A DNA stretch of 64,000 nt from Harmothoe impar (Eukaryota > Annelida > Polychaeta > Phyllodocida > Polynoidae): assembly GCA_947462335.1 (NCBI GenBank), contig OX381707.1, positions 14,537,418 to 14,601,417 on the forward strand, written 5' to 3'. Positions 12,995 through 23,571 of this stretch are shown here, piece by piece. Positions within the stretch are counted from its first letter, which is position 1, and each line of letters opens with the position of its first letter. The notes below the pieces were generated by a model. That model had not been told where the DNA came from. It did no database searches and worked only from the letters and a program-made list of their open reading frames with translations. A program made the position numbers and the translations under genes.

Positions 12995-13207
12995 GGGTAG
13001 ACTGACCTAAGGTAACCACGTACCATGAGATATCCACCCTAGTTATGCAGCTATTCGTGTATGATATTGTATTGATTTGTCCCTTGCTGGAAAGAGTATC
13101 ACTTAAAGTGTATTGCAATACAAAAAAGAGGGATTATCATGCATGAATGATTACAAAACTGAGGTGGACATCTCACGGTACGTGGTTAACTTTAGGTCAG
13201 TCTACCC
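12995..13207. mobile_element. 213-bp foldback MITE, TA-flanked
   Basis: TIRs of about 44 bp with about five mismatches begin GGGTAGACTGACCTAA. The right end is the inverse, ending GGTCAGTCTACCC. TA dinucleotides flank both ends (12993-12994, 13208-13209), as in Tc1/mariner-type insertions. The 120-bp centre is non-coding. Confidence 0.75.
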
Positions 13208-13209
13208 TA

Positions 13210-15787
13210 GATTAATGATCTGATTAGTTATAATATACCCTATGATAGTGATCGCAAATGGAACACAGGATTTAATTTTGTATCAAAGAAAGCAGACAGT
13301 GAGAGTTATAGACTTTGGCCATTTCAATGTTGAAGCTTAAGGTTCCAATACCTTATATCCCTCTAAAGATGAATGAAGTAGGTTGAAGTCATAAATGTGG
13401 ACAGTCGAGGGAAAAGGGTCCTCCAAGGTAAAAACTCAATAATAAAATTGATGACATCAGCTTTCCAGTGATATCTTTTGTAAGCAGGTACCACTTCTAG
13501 TTTTTGAGTACTGGCTCTCTGAATATGTGTGGTCACTGCTCAATCTTAAATGTCAATAAGCTCCATCTTTCTTTGTTTTAGAGATATTCCTATCTAATTA
13601 GCATCATAATTATTATGCTAATTACCAAATATCCAAACTTTTTCAAACAATTGGTCACAGCTTTTCATCTAAAAATGGTATTTACATTCTATTTTCAGCA
13701 TAGAAATCGTTTCGGGGCCTTCTTTCATTCAATTATCTAAAATTTTCTATTTGGATTGAAAATCATGTTTCCATGGCAACCAATGTGTGCCAAAACACCA
13801 ATTTAGGCCCAAAAACGTTCTTTTTCATTCCAAATATGGAATGTTTTCACCAAAAATGGAATCTTCTAACATGGCCTATCATATTCTACATAAAAAAGTA
13901 GTATAGATAATTTTTTGCTATATCTTAGTCGTTTTTGGCTATATGGAGCCCCCTGGTGGCCAAAGTTGGTACTAAAAATCCCACGCGGAGGGCCCTTTTC
14001 CCTCGTTGATCCACATTTAACCGTAAAACATTTAAAGAGGCAACAAATGTGTACAAAGTCATAATGAAGGCAATTACATAATCCCTACCGACATAATAAA
14101 TTGCAGTGCTGAAATCTAAGATTTACTGGTAGCTGTTGGTAGGGCTCCACTACAAAACTGCTCAATCCTCCTCTGACGATACTGTCATCCCATTGCCCAC
14201 CTGAGAGGCACTGTAGAGCAGAATAAAGACATGTTACACCCTCCCCAAATACTTCAACACTGTTCCTATCTAGAGTGATTTCTGGTGCTACTCCAGGGGT
14301 CCTTGTGCAGTCCACAGTTGGATGGCATACATGCCCAAGAGGAAATGTCATTTCCACAAGTAACAGTGCACAAATATGGTTGACAGTATTCATCAAGCTA
14401 GTGCGTAGTTGGCCAAATGAAACATGGCAGGATGTCACTGTAGGCTTAGGTACTCAGTAGGACTCAGTGTAGAATGTAGCGAATGATTAGACATCACATT
14501 TCACAACTGTAGCTGTTGGTAGAGAGTCCAGTGGTTAAAAAAAGCTACCAAGAATATTTTTCTGTGAAAGTCAATATTGTGTTTTTTCCAATGTTAAAAT
14601 GGCCATTAATGTATTGTTGTACAATGGCCATAAGGTGTTGTACATTCATTCTGTACAGCCTGTACTATCTTAATGCATTCATACAACATGGGATGTACTT
14701 CATCATATAGATGGCAGGGGGTGTAGGGCTAGCATTACAAATGGAATGATGTTTGCTAGTCTGGGAATAAAATGGTTGCTAGATGGCTTTGTCAATCCAT
14801 CTTCCCTGTTAATTGTCTGGAGTCTGAGGTAAGCTACTTCATTCTAACTAGCACTGATCACCCCTGGCTGTTTGCCTCCCATTAAGGTGGGCTCCGGGAT
14901 GGTTTCTGTCTATAGGTTCTAATAGATGGAGCTACTACTCATTTGTTACACTGTCCCACTTTTCAAACTAGCGCTTTTTTCCTCCTCTAGTTCTGTGATT
15001 CCTCACTCACAGTCCTACACAACTCTTGGTACTACTCAGGGAAGAATGCAGCAAATATATAGACAAATACCAACGCCCATTGATACCATCTCTTAGAGAG
15101 ATATCAATGTAGTTGGCATTTCCATTAATTTTTTGATTTGAGAAGAAATAGTTTGAACAAGAATCAACTTTATTGGTCTGATGTGAATAGTTTGACAATA
15201 ATGACTTACAAGTGTCTCAATCCATCGTTGTAGGTAGTTTATAAATGAACACTTATATGTTATTGACACTGGATAATGATGTTCATTGAGCTGAAAAAGC
15301 TCTTTCCTTATTCAGTCTAAATAAACGAGGGTGTGTTTTTTACACATCTCTCAAATCAAAAAAAAAAAATCATGAAAATCATTAGGATTAGTGAGACGCG
15401 TACAATTAAATTTGACCAAAAAGTCACTGAGTGTACTCGTCAGCAAAGCTGCTTATTGGTACACCCAGTTTCACCATTAGAATGTGTCATTAGATAACAT
15501 TTATTTCTAGAGAAAACAGTGGCGTATAATCTATAACAGTCCTGCTGAGGTTTTATGATTGATCTAAGTAGAAACCCCCCCCCCCCGAAAAATGCACTAT
15601 TGTGCATGAATACCGGTAAGTTTCATATCAGAATGGATTAAATTCAAGGGAATTTAATGTAATGAGGTAACAATATTAAAGTAGATATAGATCAGTAAGA
15701 ATCACTTTATATATGAGTCTTGTATCGGTGGACGGTCTGTGTTGGTCTTGTGTGAGAGTCTCAACCAGTGGTTAAGTGGAGGCTATG
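13210..15787. other. No supportable gene; dispersed repeat at 13560-13995
   Basis: About 13560-13995 is a dispersed repeat. Its end, near the string GCCCCCTGGTGGCCAAAG at 13949-13966, resembles the segment near 41085-41130 in opposite orientation. A 117-codon minus-strand frame at 14085-14438 matches nothing I recognise and has no context, so it is not called a gene. The remainder shows no structure. Confidence 0.4.
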
Positions 15788-16660
15788 TTACACCTGGAGT
15801 GTGAGCAACCTGGGCTTGAACTTGAGTTGGTGTTTGTGGCTGAAGATCTGCAGCAGCAGCAGGAGAATTGCTGCCAGTTGATTTTGCCGAGCCCGTTCAT
15901 CGTCATTATCATCATCACCATCGCCATGGGTGCTGTTGCTGCCTCCCGGCTGGCTGTTGTTGTCATCAGACTGTCTGCCGTCATCACTTACATTGCTGTT
16001 GTTGTCGTCATCTCCATTTTCACTGGGGGTCGGGGGTGGGGCCATCTCCCTCTGGATGGGTTCAAGTATCTGAGTTTATAACGTATTTTATTCACGTAGT
16101 GATTTTCAAAAAATACGATACATTTCAATGGACTATTCAGTCCTATAGAGTAATAATTATATCAGTCCATGTAGGTTTTCTGATCTGAGGTTGGCCTGTG
16201 TACAGTGACGAGCCTGGCCGAGGTGAAATCCAGCCCCCCAAAATGGGGTGGAAACTTGCCTCATAAAGGTGACCTTAAAATCCAAGTAAATGTTCCTTCA
16301 TCTCTGGTTGATTGAACTTAATTTTATTGAATTTATAAAGGTACTTCTCGGCGTCCCTGGCCCAATCGTAGGTGATTGCGATTTTTTTCGCCTCAGTCAT
16401 AATCTGATAAGGGTTGGAGAGAGACATGATGACATAAGTATCTCTTCTTCACCACACACACTGGCCTTCGCGGCCTGGAACGCTTGCTCCACTGAACTGT
16501 AGTCTACCCCTTCCGATTTAATTTGACACGGATACAGGTTAGAAAGTCTGTTGTGAGAAGACCTGAATAATACTCCATCAGGTGTACCTGCAGTCGTGGC
16601 TTCCTCTATGGTGAGGTGAGGGAGGGGCAAGGTTCCCAGCTGATGATGTTGATACGACAC
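15788..16660 (-). pseudogene. Broken NADAR-domain (YbiA-like) gene
   Basis: Reading the minus strand from 16660, the frame has a LFRSSHNRLSNLYPC motif and then YSSVEQAFQAAKA. These match the N-terminal half of NADAR domains (F..S..LSNf, then y.svEq.fq..KA). Shifting frame at about 16441-16448, a GA-rich spot, restores the second half: an AKKIA stretch, W-x-R, then KFNQPEM. A TAA at about 16290 interrupts it before a HLYEAS-like block. Further downstream (16066-15788) is an acidic, Asn/Asp/Ser-rich tail preceded by a possible splice acceptor. NADAR proteins act on ADP-ribose or related nucleotide substrates, and some are N-glycosidases. The present copy has at least one frameshift and one stop. 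It may be a decayed host gene or part of a mobile element. The domain call is fairly firm; the exon structure is a guess. Confidence 0.6.
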
Positions 16661-16664
16661 TGCA

Positions 16665-16780
16665 GCTTTTCCTTAGCCCATTGAATATGGCCACATTGTA
16701 TTCAATGGGGGGGACATTACATACGGCCCTTCCTGTAATTAAGCATAGTAAAGCTTGTATTTCTAAAAAAAAATAAGGTT
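16665..16780 (-). repeat. Internal-deletion relative of the 9.2-12.2 kb element
   Basis: On the minus strand this reads the left outer end of the 9216-12230 element (GAAATACAAG...AGGAAGGGCCGTAT). It continues directly into that element's right outer end (AATACAATGTGG...TATTCAATGGGCTAAG). It is therefore a short derivative lacking about 2.9 kb. Confidence 0.6.
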
Positions 16781-17190
16781 GTGGTCCCAATCCTTACTAT
16801 GCAGGTGGTCCTGAGGGGATTTACCTAGATTACCAGCACATGGAGAAATATCACATCTGTGTAATTTTACATTGACATATTACAGATGATCAAACTGTTT
16901 ATTATACACAAAATAATCCATAATCCATAGGACATTTTTATAAATGTACATAATGAGTAATTATAATTTTAAAACTCGTAATGATAGGTTCATGACAAAC
17001 AACTCTTTTATTTAGACATTGAAAAATTGAAAATACAACAGGACATAGAACCCTTTTAAAGTATAGGTTGATGTACTTATTTCGATTTCGATCAGGATCT
17101 TTTGTCTGTCGGTCAGGTGGTCCTTTGAAAATAGTAGGGATAGTATACAAAATAGATGTCAGAGTTATTCCCAGTAGAAGATAGACCTTG
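16781..17190. other. No gene recognised
   Basis: AT-rich DNA between the short derivative and the TA-flanked MITE that follows. The 89-codon minus-strand frame overlapping the MITE end has no recognisable motif. Confidence 0.5.
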
Positions 17191-17193
17191 GTA

Positions 17194-17771
17194 CACTGAA
17201 AACCCATTGAAACTGAGACTCGTCATATTGATGACTGCAGGTAGCAGTGCAGTTCTATAGAGAATGTTCTATGAATGTAGTCTCTAATCAGTGACTCCTC
17301 CAGGTGGGCACCCCTTTTATAGTCTTGGTGTATTCTTTCATAAATTGCATGCCCTTGGGTGAAGGTAATGGCAAAATAATATTGAAGACAACTCTGCATC
17401 CTGTCCCCACTAATGTTGCATGACGAAAATAGTTAATCACTATGACACTGGGGGGCAACTATGTGCCAACATGTGCCTAGGTGTGTGACAACTTAAGTTC
17501 TCATTACGACAACCTTGAAACATGAAATTTGTCAATACTGAAGACTTTAAGTCTTTATATTGACAATACCTAAATCTACAACCTTAAGGTAGTCATTCTG
17601 ACAACCCAATTAATGTGACTACCTAAGGTCGTCATTATAACAACTTTGGTCTGAATGGATCAGATATGTGACAACCTTAGGTCGTCACAATGATGACCCA
17701 AGGTCGTCATCTTGACTACTTAAGGTTGTCAATTTTGGTATTGTCAAAAAACGACCTTGAGGTTTTCAGTG
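17194..17771. mobile_element. 578-bp MITE, CACTGAAAACC ends, TA duplication
   Basis: The perfect 14-bp inverted pair GTACACTGAAAACC lies at 17191-17204 and, inverted, at 17761-17774. It resolves as CACTGAAAACC termini inside a TA duplication (17192-17193, 17772-17773). The right two thirds carry at least seven degenerate copies of a palindromic unit of the type GACNACCTWAGGTNGTCA, between 17485 and 17765. No protein is encoded. A Tc1/mariner-type mobiliser is the likeliest given the TA duplication. Confidence 0.8.
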
Positions 17772-18169
17772 TACAAAGTCTATAGGATTTAAACTTTGGT
17801 CTATATGTCGTGTCATTAAGATAATGGTGTATACTTGACCGTCTGAAACAAAGGAGTATTAATTCCTCTAGATGAAAGACAGCAGGATGCAGATTTTACA
17901 AGATATCTCCCACGAACACGGCCTTCTCAACGGATAATGGAGATCCGTTCAAATACCTGATATCCCCCTTAGAAATCAAAATGTCAGTGGCCAAGTGTAC
18001 TCCTCATGTTAATAACATTAAACCAATAATACTCTTTACTGAGACATCTCACAAATAAACTGTAAGCATGCAGATGTATCTTTTGAAGTATGAATGTGAC
18101 TTCACTGGATTATGTTTGTGTATATAATGACCCAATAATCATCTAAGTATAATGCTACCGGTATGACTA
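17772..18169. other. Spacer between two TA-flanked MITEs
   Basis: No gene or repeat was recognised in this 0.4-kb interval. Confidence 0.45.
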
Positions 18170-18393
18170 CACTCAAAATATAAACTCGTCTTTAGACTCG
18201 TCAAAGTGACTATCATAACATAAACGAGTCAAAAACTCATCTAAGTGACAAGAAAGTGGGTCTTCTAGCTGGAGATAGAAGACCTGTTTGGCATGTGCCA
18301 GCCCAAAACCCGACATCTGCCAGCTCCAGATTCTATTTGTGGGATGGTAACCTGATAGGTTAGACAACTTTTGACTCGTTTATTTTTTCAGTG
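18170..18393. mobile_element. 224-bp MITE, CACTSAAAA ends, TA duplication
   Basis: The left end CACTCAAAATATAAACTCG and right end CGAGTTTATTT-type sequence ending TTTTTTCAGTG form imperfect TIRs of about 24 bp. TA flanks both ends (18168-18169, 18394-18395). The interior repeats ACTCGTC/GACGAGT motifs. The termini are of the same type as those at 17194 and 22961. Confidence 0.7.
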
Positions 18394-18426
18394 TAGTAAC
18401 ACTGTTGGTTATACATATTACTTAGG

Positions 18427-18465
18427 TTTATACTAAGCCTTTATACTAAGCCTTTATACTAAGCC
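18427..18465 (+). repeat. 13-bp tandem repeat, three copies
   Basis: TTTATACTAAGCC is repeated three times head to tail without interruption. Confidence 0.85.
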
Positions 18466-21400
18466 TGCTGGCTCTGTATGCCCCAGGCCAGGGTCAAGGT
18501 TGTTCTTGTTCACTGGACCATTACCTACTACAGGGATCCACACCTGTGTATTTTCTTTTTACATTAATAAATAAGGGTGGTTAAATCTACACAAATTGAT
18601 CAATCAATTATCTATCTTGTTGTTTGTTTATCATCTTCCGGTTGGGTCAGCTTTATAGTGGAAAAATATAAATTTGAAAAGCAGCTCTTTGTTCTCTTTT
18701 GAAATGTACAGAGCGGCAGATGATTCAATTGTACATTTTAAGTGTTGAAAGGCATGGGCTAAGCATTGAGAACCCCTTCTAATTCTTCTTTGATCTTTGT
18801 AATTTCAAATAATCATCATTTGAAATACGTCCTAAATCCTCAGCATTTCAAAGAGGCGGTAATTCTATATGTTTATAGAAAAAATGAACATTCATTCATC
18901 TGATGAAAAGAGTTCAGAGCATTGTCCATAGCCTAATCAATGGTTATCACTTTTCACAATGAATTACTCTGAAGTAACCTTTTCTTGTTTACTATCTTGG
19001 GAGACAGATCTGCTGAAAACACAAGGAACTGCCTTTCAATAGAGATTGCCTCTCATAAAAGGGACCACTTAAGTTAAATAAAGTCCTCTGCTGTTTTATC
19101 ATATGAATATTGGGTATACACCACTGTAAGACATACCAATGTCTCCGGGGTGACCTCAGCTTTTCATACATGGGCTTGCATTTGTTATCCAACAGATATT
19201 CACAATTTTAGATCAAGTAGAGTAGGAAAGTAATAATAAATAACTCCAATTTTAAGTTTGCCCACTGGCTGAGGTTAAATATTCTCACCCAAGATGATAT
19301 TATCATTTTTTATCTTAGTTATCATCATACATTTTTTAATGCAATATGAGTAATGTTCAGCAAACTACATATGTTATCTCAACAAGTTGTATGTCATTCC
19401 CATGTTGGGCATGTGATACAAATGTTCCATCATTGCCATGGCAACAGAATATAAGGCTCCTCCATGGTTCAAAATACGGCCAGTCTAGTGCGAAGTCTGA
19501 TAAATTTGACAAATAGAAGTTTTTGGTTGCTATGGTTACCAAAATTAGCATTTTTTCCATACAGAAAGCCTAGCATGAGAAAGGTTATTGCAACAGCTTT
19601 CGGGAAATGTAATATGAACCCCATATTAGGACAAGAAATTCAACTGTTGCAGATTCACTTATGGTACATTAATTATGTTGCAGATATTTCACTTTGGTCA
19701 AATAGTTATTGGCCTGTAAGGGTTAAATGCCCTTTCAACCTCCCTTCAGTCAGCTCATGCATGCCATAGGCAATTGCAAATGATAATTTATTTGCCGTTA
19801 GCTGGCAACATAATTGGAGAAAATGTGGTAAAATGATCTATTCCAACACAATTATATACCATCTGCCTCATTGCCTAAATGGTCGCCACCATGGTATTAT
19901 TCAACACTTCATTGTGAAGGCTTCATTTGTGAAATACAATTATATCGTGGGATTTGTATGAGCAGTTGTGGTTTTAGGGGGTCGGGTATGGCTACGGCTA
20001 GGGTGAGGTTGTAACTTATGTATCCCTAGCCCTACAATTTAGTGGTCTATCTTTTGTTTTGTTTCGGGAAGTTGTCTTTGCTGTGACTGGCCTTGACCAT
20101 ATTATTTCAAGTGGCACTATTCACCACTGGCGGCTTGCCTCTCATCAAAGCAAAGCTCTGGGCTTGAGTATACATCAGTTGGGACAATCTCTTTGTACAG
20201 GTGCTAATAGACACAGCCTCTACTTGATAATAGTTATTCATTATAAGTATTTGATGTAGCATCCTCTAAGGTAGATTAACAAAAAACACAATAATATTGC
20301 ATTGTTCTCTAAATTTGTGTTTTAATAATGAACAGTTTTAGTTGCTAAGAAACTGTTCATAACTCCCCTTTCAACTTCCCTTCGGCTATTGTATTTCATT
20401 GATGCGATGAACATATTACTTGGAGTTGGTTGAAAACAACATTTAGTAGCATGATAGATGCTAATGTGATCTCCTTTATGTTCCTTAATCCAAAGATGGC
20501 CACCACCCTTGGCTCATTCAACGTTTCATTGTGAAGGTTCATGAAATACAATTATTGTGGCCCTGTAGCTCTGCCAAAACAGAAAATACGTTTGCAGAAC
20601 AGAGTCTATTCTGTGATTTAAAATTGTTTAGTGATCTTAAGTGGTCTTTTTTGCTGGGTGATAATTTAGTGGCTTAAACAGTGGCTGTCATCGCTGCTGA
20701 TGAAAAGTGCTGGCAAGTTTTTCTTCATTCAGCATTTATTGTCCTTATACATTCACAAAAGATAATGGTTCCCATGAGTAATATCAGTGCGTACCCCACA
20801 GGAAACATGTCTACTATCGGTTGAGTCAATTGGACAGTGACAGAACTCTAATCACCAAATAAATATTCCAAGAACCCATCTAGCTCCATATTAGAAACAA
20901 GATGAAATTAGCTTATACAGCATCACATAAGATGATAGGGGTATTTTTTAGACACTGACATAACGGGTTTACATTGTGTTGTCTTAGTCCTATATGGATA
21001 TGGATGGTACTAGATAAGGATTGCACAGTAACATAGATTTAACATGGCAAAGAATAGAAATAAACATAAATTACAATCCTTCTGTTTCACTCAATCATCT
21101 TCTTCCTCTAAATATGAATCTGCATGTGATCATGTGAAGATAATGAACGTTTATACATCTAAAATAAAGAGCTCACAACATTCTCTGTTTCATAATCCGT
21201 GTTTGTCACTTATCGCAATAAGTTACTTTTAAGTTTTTGGCTTTAAATTGTTAATGTTTACCATCTTCTCAGACAGATGCATTGAAAACACAATGAAATT
21301 CCCTTTCAATAAGGATTGCCTGTCATCAAAGAATCGTTTCTGGATCTTTAACTGTACTTTCAATCTCCCTTTCAGAAAGCTGATGCATGCTTATAGGCAA

Positions 21401-21934
21401 TGACAAATGACAGCCTGAAATCCTCACCCCCCACCCCCCCCACACACAGACACACAGAAAAGAGACGGGATAAAAGTGTGTCACATTAGACGAGATGTTC
21501 AAACATCAGGAAGGATGTTTATACAATATAACAGAGAGGACACATCCTCTTTACACACTCACAAAGCTCTCTGCAAGATTAATCTTAGTGAGACTGCGGA
21601 ACTAGCTCTAACACAAATGTACAACCCCTGACAACTGTCGGTTATGTCACTGGAGATCAAAACACGTATCCTGGCTCATAAATAGTCATTGAACTATGTT
21701 TATATCAATTAGGATTACTCTCATTAAACCCTTCAAGTCGACTTAATCAAATAGTAATGATATTTTATTGGGTGATATTACGTTGATTGACTCTGAGAAT
21801 AATATCTACTTAAAGTGGGTTTAGTCTTAGACCTGTGTCCCAAAAAGCACCACTTGTTTGTGTGCATTCAAGAAAGATTATGGCTCTCGGGAATGCTTGC
21901 AAGAGATATCAGTAGTATAAAACTCCTGAGTCTA
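18466..21934. repeat. Old, diverged internal duplications; no gene
   Basis: Segments near 18985-19060 and 21265-21320 share an 'acagat...tgaaaacaca...cctttcaat...gattgcct' pattern. Segments near 19730, 20368 and 21358 share a 'ctttcaa.ctccctt' stretch, in two of them followed by a 'gcatgc.ataggcaa' string. Their order suggests old tandem duplication. All open frames are short and unconserved between copies, and no gene is supported. Confidence 0.45.
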
Positions 21935-22224
21935 AGGGAGTGGTCATTTTTTAACAACAGGGGGGGTTGGTGGATTTGGGGGGACCAAAATTTTTTTTGA
22001 CCCCTCTTGAGGGGGGGACCCAAAAAATGACACCCCTTTTAAGCGAAAAAGCCAGCGCGTTACTATAGCTCAAAAGGGTCAGCCACACTCAAATTCAACT
22101 TGCCTGAGGGGGGGACCAAAATAATTTTGACCTCTCCCGTTGGGGGGACTAAAGAATGTTCGACCCGTTGACACGAAAATCCACCAACCCCCCCCCCCAT
22201 GTTCTTAAAAAATGACCACTCCCT
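21935..22224. mobile_element. 290-bp foldback MITE, AGGGAGTGGTC ends, TA duplication
   Basis: The left end AGGGAGTGGTCATTTTTTAA and the right end (its inverse, closing with GACCACTCCCT) pair over about 45 bp, including a GGTTGGTGGATTT segment. TA lies outside both ends (21933-21934, 22225-22226). The interior has two inverted 'gggggggaccaaaa' tracts. A partial relative is at 38205-38440. Confidence 0.8.
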
Positions 22225-22960
22225 TATACGTCTGATACGGACACAGCCCAGCGGGAATGCGACAGAACTGTAATCGCCACATCAGTCTCCCAGGAACCCA
22301 GATAGCTGCTGATTAGGAATACTGGCAAAGTATCTCATCAAACATTTCATTTGATAATAGATAATAGCTTAAATTTAAAAAAACGTTTGTTTCAGGTCTC
22401 CCGACCGACCCTATCCATGTAGGGCTGACCCTACATTTTTTTGCAATTTTTGAGACATTTTCGTATTTTACCCTTTTTTGGTCAATTTTATGGTCTTCCG
22501 AGAAGCTGGCTAGTACTTTCATGTTAAAAAAAAAGTTAAAAAAAATAAAGAAATCCGACCTGCCGACCCTACATGTTCTTGCCATGTTACCTGAAACAAA
22601 CCTTCTTTTCTTTGGACTTATATTGGTGAGATTAGGTGTATAAATCGTGGTGTGTGCACGCATCTACAGATAAGGATGACAATAGATAGAGGGGTTACAC
22701 AAGAAACACAAATTGCAACCCTTTTGCTCCCCTCTCTCTAAGCCCCTCTTCTGTTTCTCCTCTCTCCTAGGGGCTGTTTCACAATCTCTGCCTCCGATCC
22801 CCTATGCCATATCCCTGTAGGATCTGTCCACTCTTATCTCCCTTACATATCATCCCCTATTCTTAACATCTTTCTTTCCAGTGCCCCTACTACAGCTGTC
22901 TTTATCCGCTAATTGAGTTACCCTTCTCACTGCCTCCATACCGTGTCCTGCAGGGTCCCA
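22225..22960. other. Segment paralogous to about 49.7-50.1 kb; no gene
   Basis: The left part (near 22275-22345) and the right part (22690-22960) match about 49710-50110. An AT-rich stretch at 22380-22600 is absent from that copy and is probably an extra insertion. No coding gene is seen. Confidence 0.5.
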
Positions 22961-23328
22961 CACTGAAAATTCATAAATTGAAAGAGTTAGTCAGTACAGA
23001 CTATTGTAAGTTCATCATATGTGTGTTAGTCACAATGGCAAAGTTATATTCAAAAAAGACTGAGGAGCCAGGCAGAACTGGCCAACCTAGGTTCATCATT
23101 AGTGTTTTTTTTATATACCACTAGTTGGTGCCACCTGTAAGATACTATGATGACCACTCGGTGGCTCCTCCTGGAAATTAAAAGACTTAAGTAAGTTGGT
23201 CAGTACTGACCAACCTGACAATAATAACCCACCTAGGTTGGTTGTATAGGGAGCCAAAAAAATGACTAACTAGGTTAGGTACTAGTGACTGAGAGATTGG
23301 TCGTATAGGGAGCCTAGGAATATCAGTG
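22961..23328 (-). mobile_element. 368-bp CACTGA MITE, copy 1
   Basis: The copy runs from CACTGAAAAT to the inverse of CACTGATATTCCTAGGC. Its whole length is the reverse complement of 50191-50555 with moderate divergence. The paralogous 50-kb segment lacks an insertion at this exact point (it reads CCAGTG through the site). That empty site shows the left and right CA to be a 2-bp duplication. Confidence 0.85.
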
Positions 23329-23423
23329 CAGTGTTTGCTGGTGTCATTAGCAGCTGGTGTCCACCACTGGATACCACCCCATGCATCACACAGCCCCAGT
23401 CTACAGGGGTGGGTAAGGGGCTC

Positions 23424-23571
23424 CCCAGCTAACAAAAAAACGTTATTTTACGTCAAAATAACGTTATAAAATTTCATATAACGTTATGACATAGTAAGGA
23501 GCCTTACAGAAACGTTATCTAACGTTATATAACGTTATAACATGTTAGATAACGTTTTTTTGTTTACTGGG
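23424..23571. mobile_element. 148-bp AACGTTA-rich foldback MITE, TC duplication
   Basis: The ends are CCCAGCTAACAAAAAAACG and, inverted, CCCAGTAAACAAAAAAACG. The body contains repeated TAACGTTA units. The paralogous 50.58-kb segment runs from GGGGCTC straight into the right flank without it, giving a natural empty site and a 2-bp TC duplication (23422-23423, 23572-23573). Confidence 0.85.

Noticed and set aside
13949..13966. GCCCCCTGGTGGCC resembling a CTCF core site
   Set aside because: It is part of the end of a dispersed repeat seen also near 41.1 kb and 5.2 kb with mismatches. A single short match in repeat DNA does not support a functional call.
14085..14438. 117-codon minus-strand frame with several cysteines
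   Set aside because: It has no recognisable motif, neighbouring exon, duplication partner or codon evidence. This length is expected by chance in 64 kb.
15776..16188. Plus-strand frames over the CAGCAG/GTTGTT-rich tract
   Set aside because: They are low-complexity antisense shadows of the acidic Asn/Asp/Ser-rich minus-strand segment.
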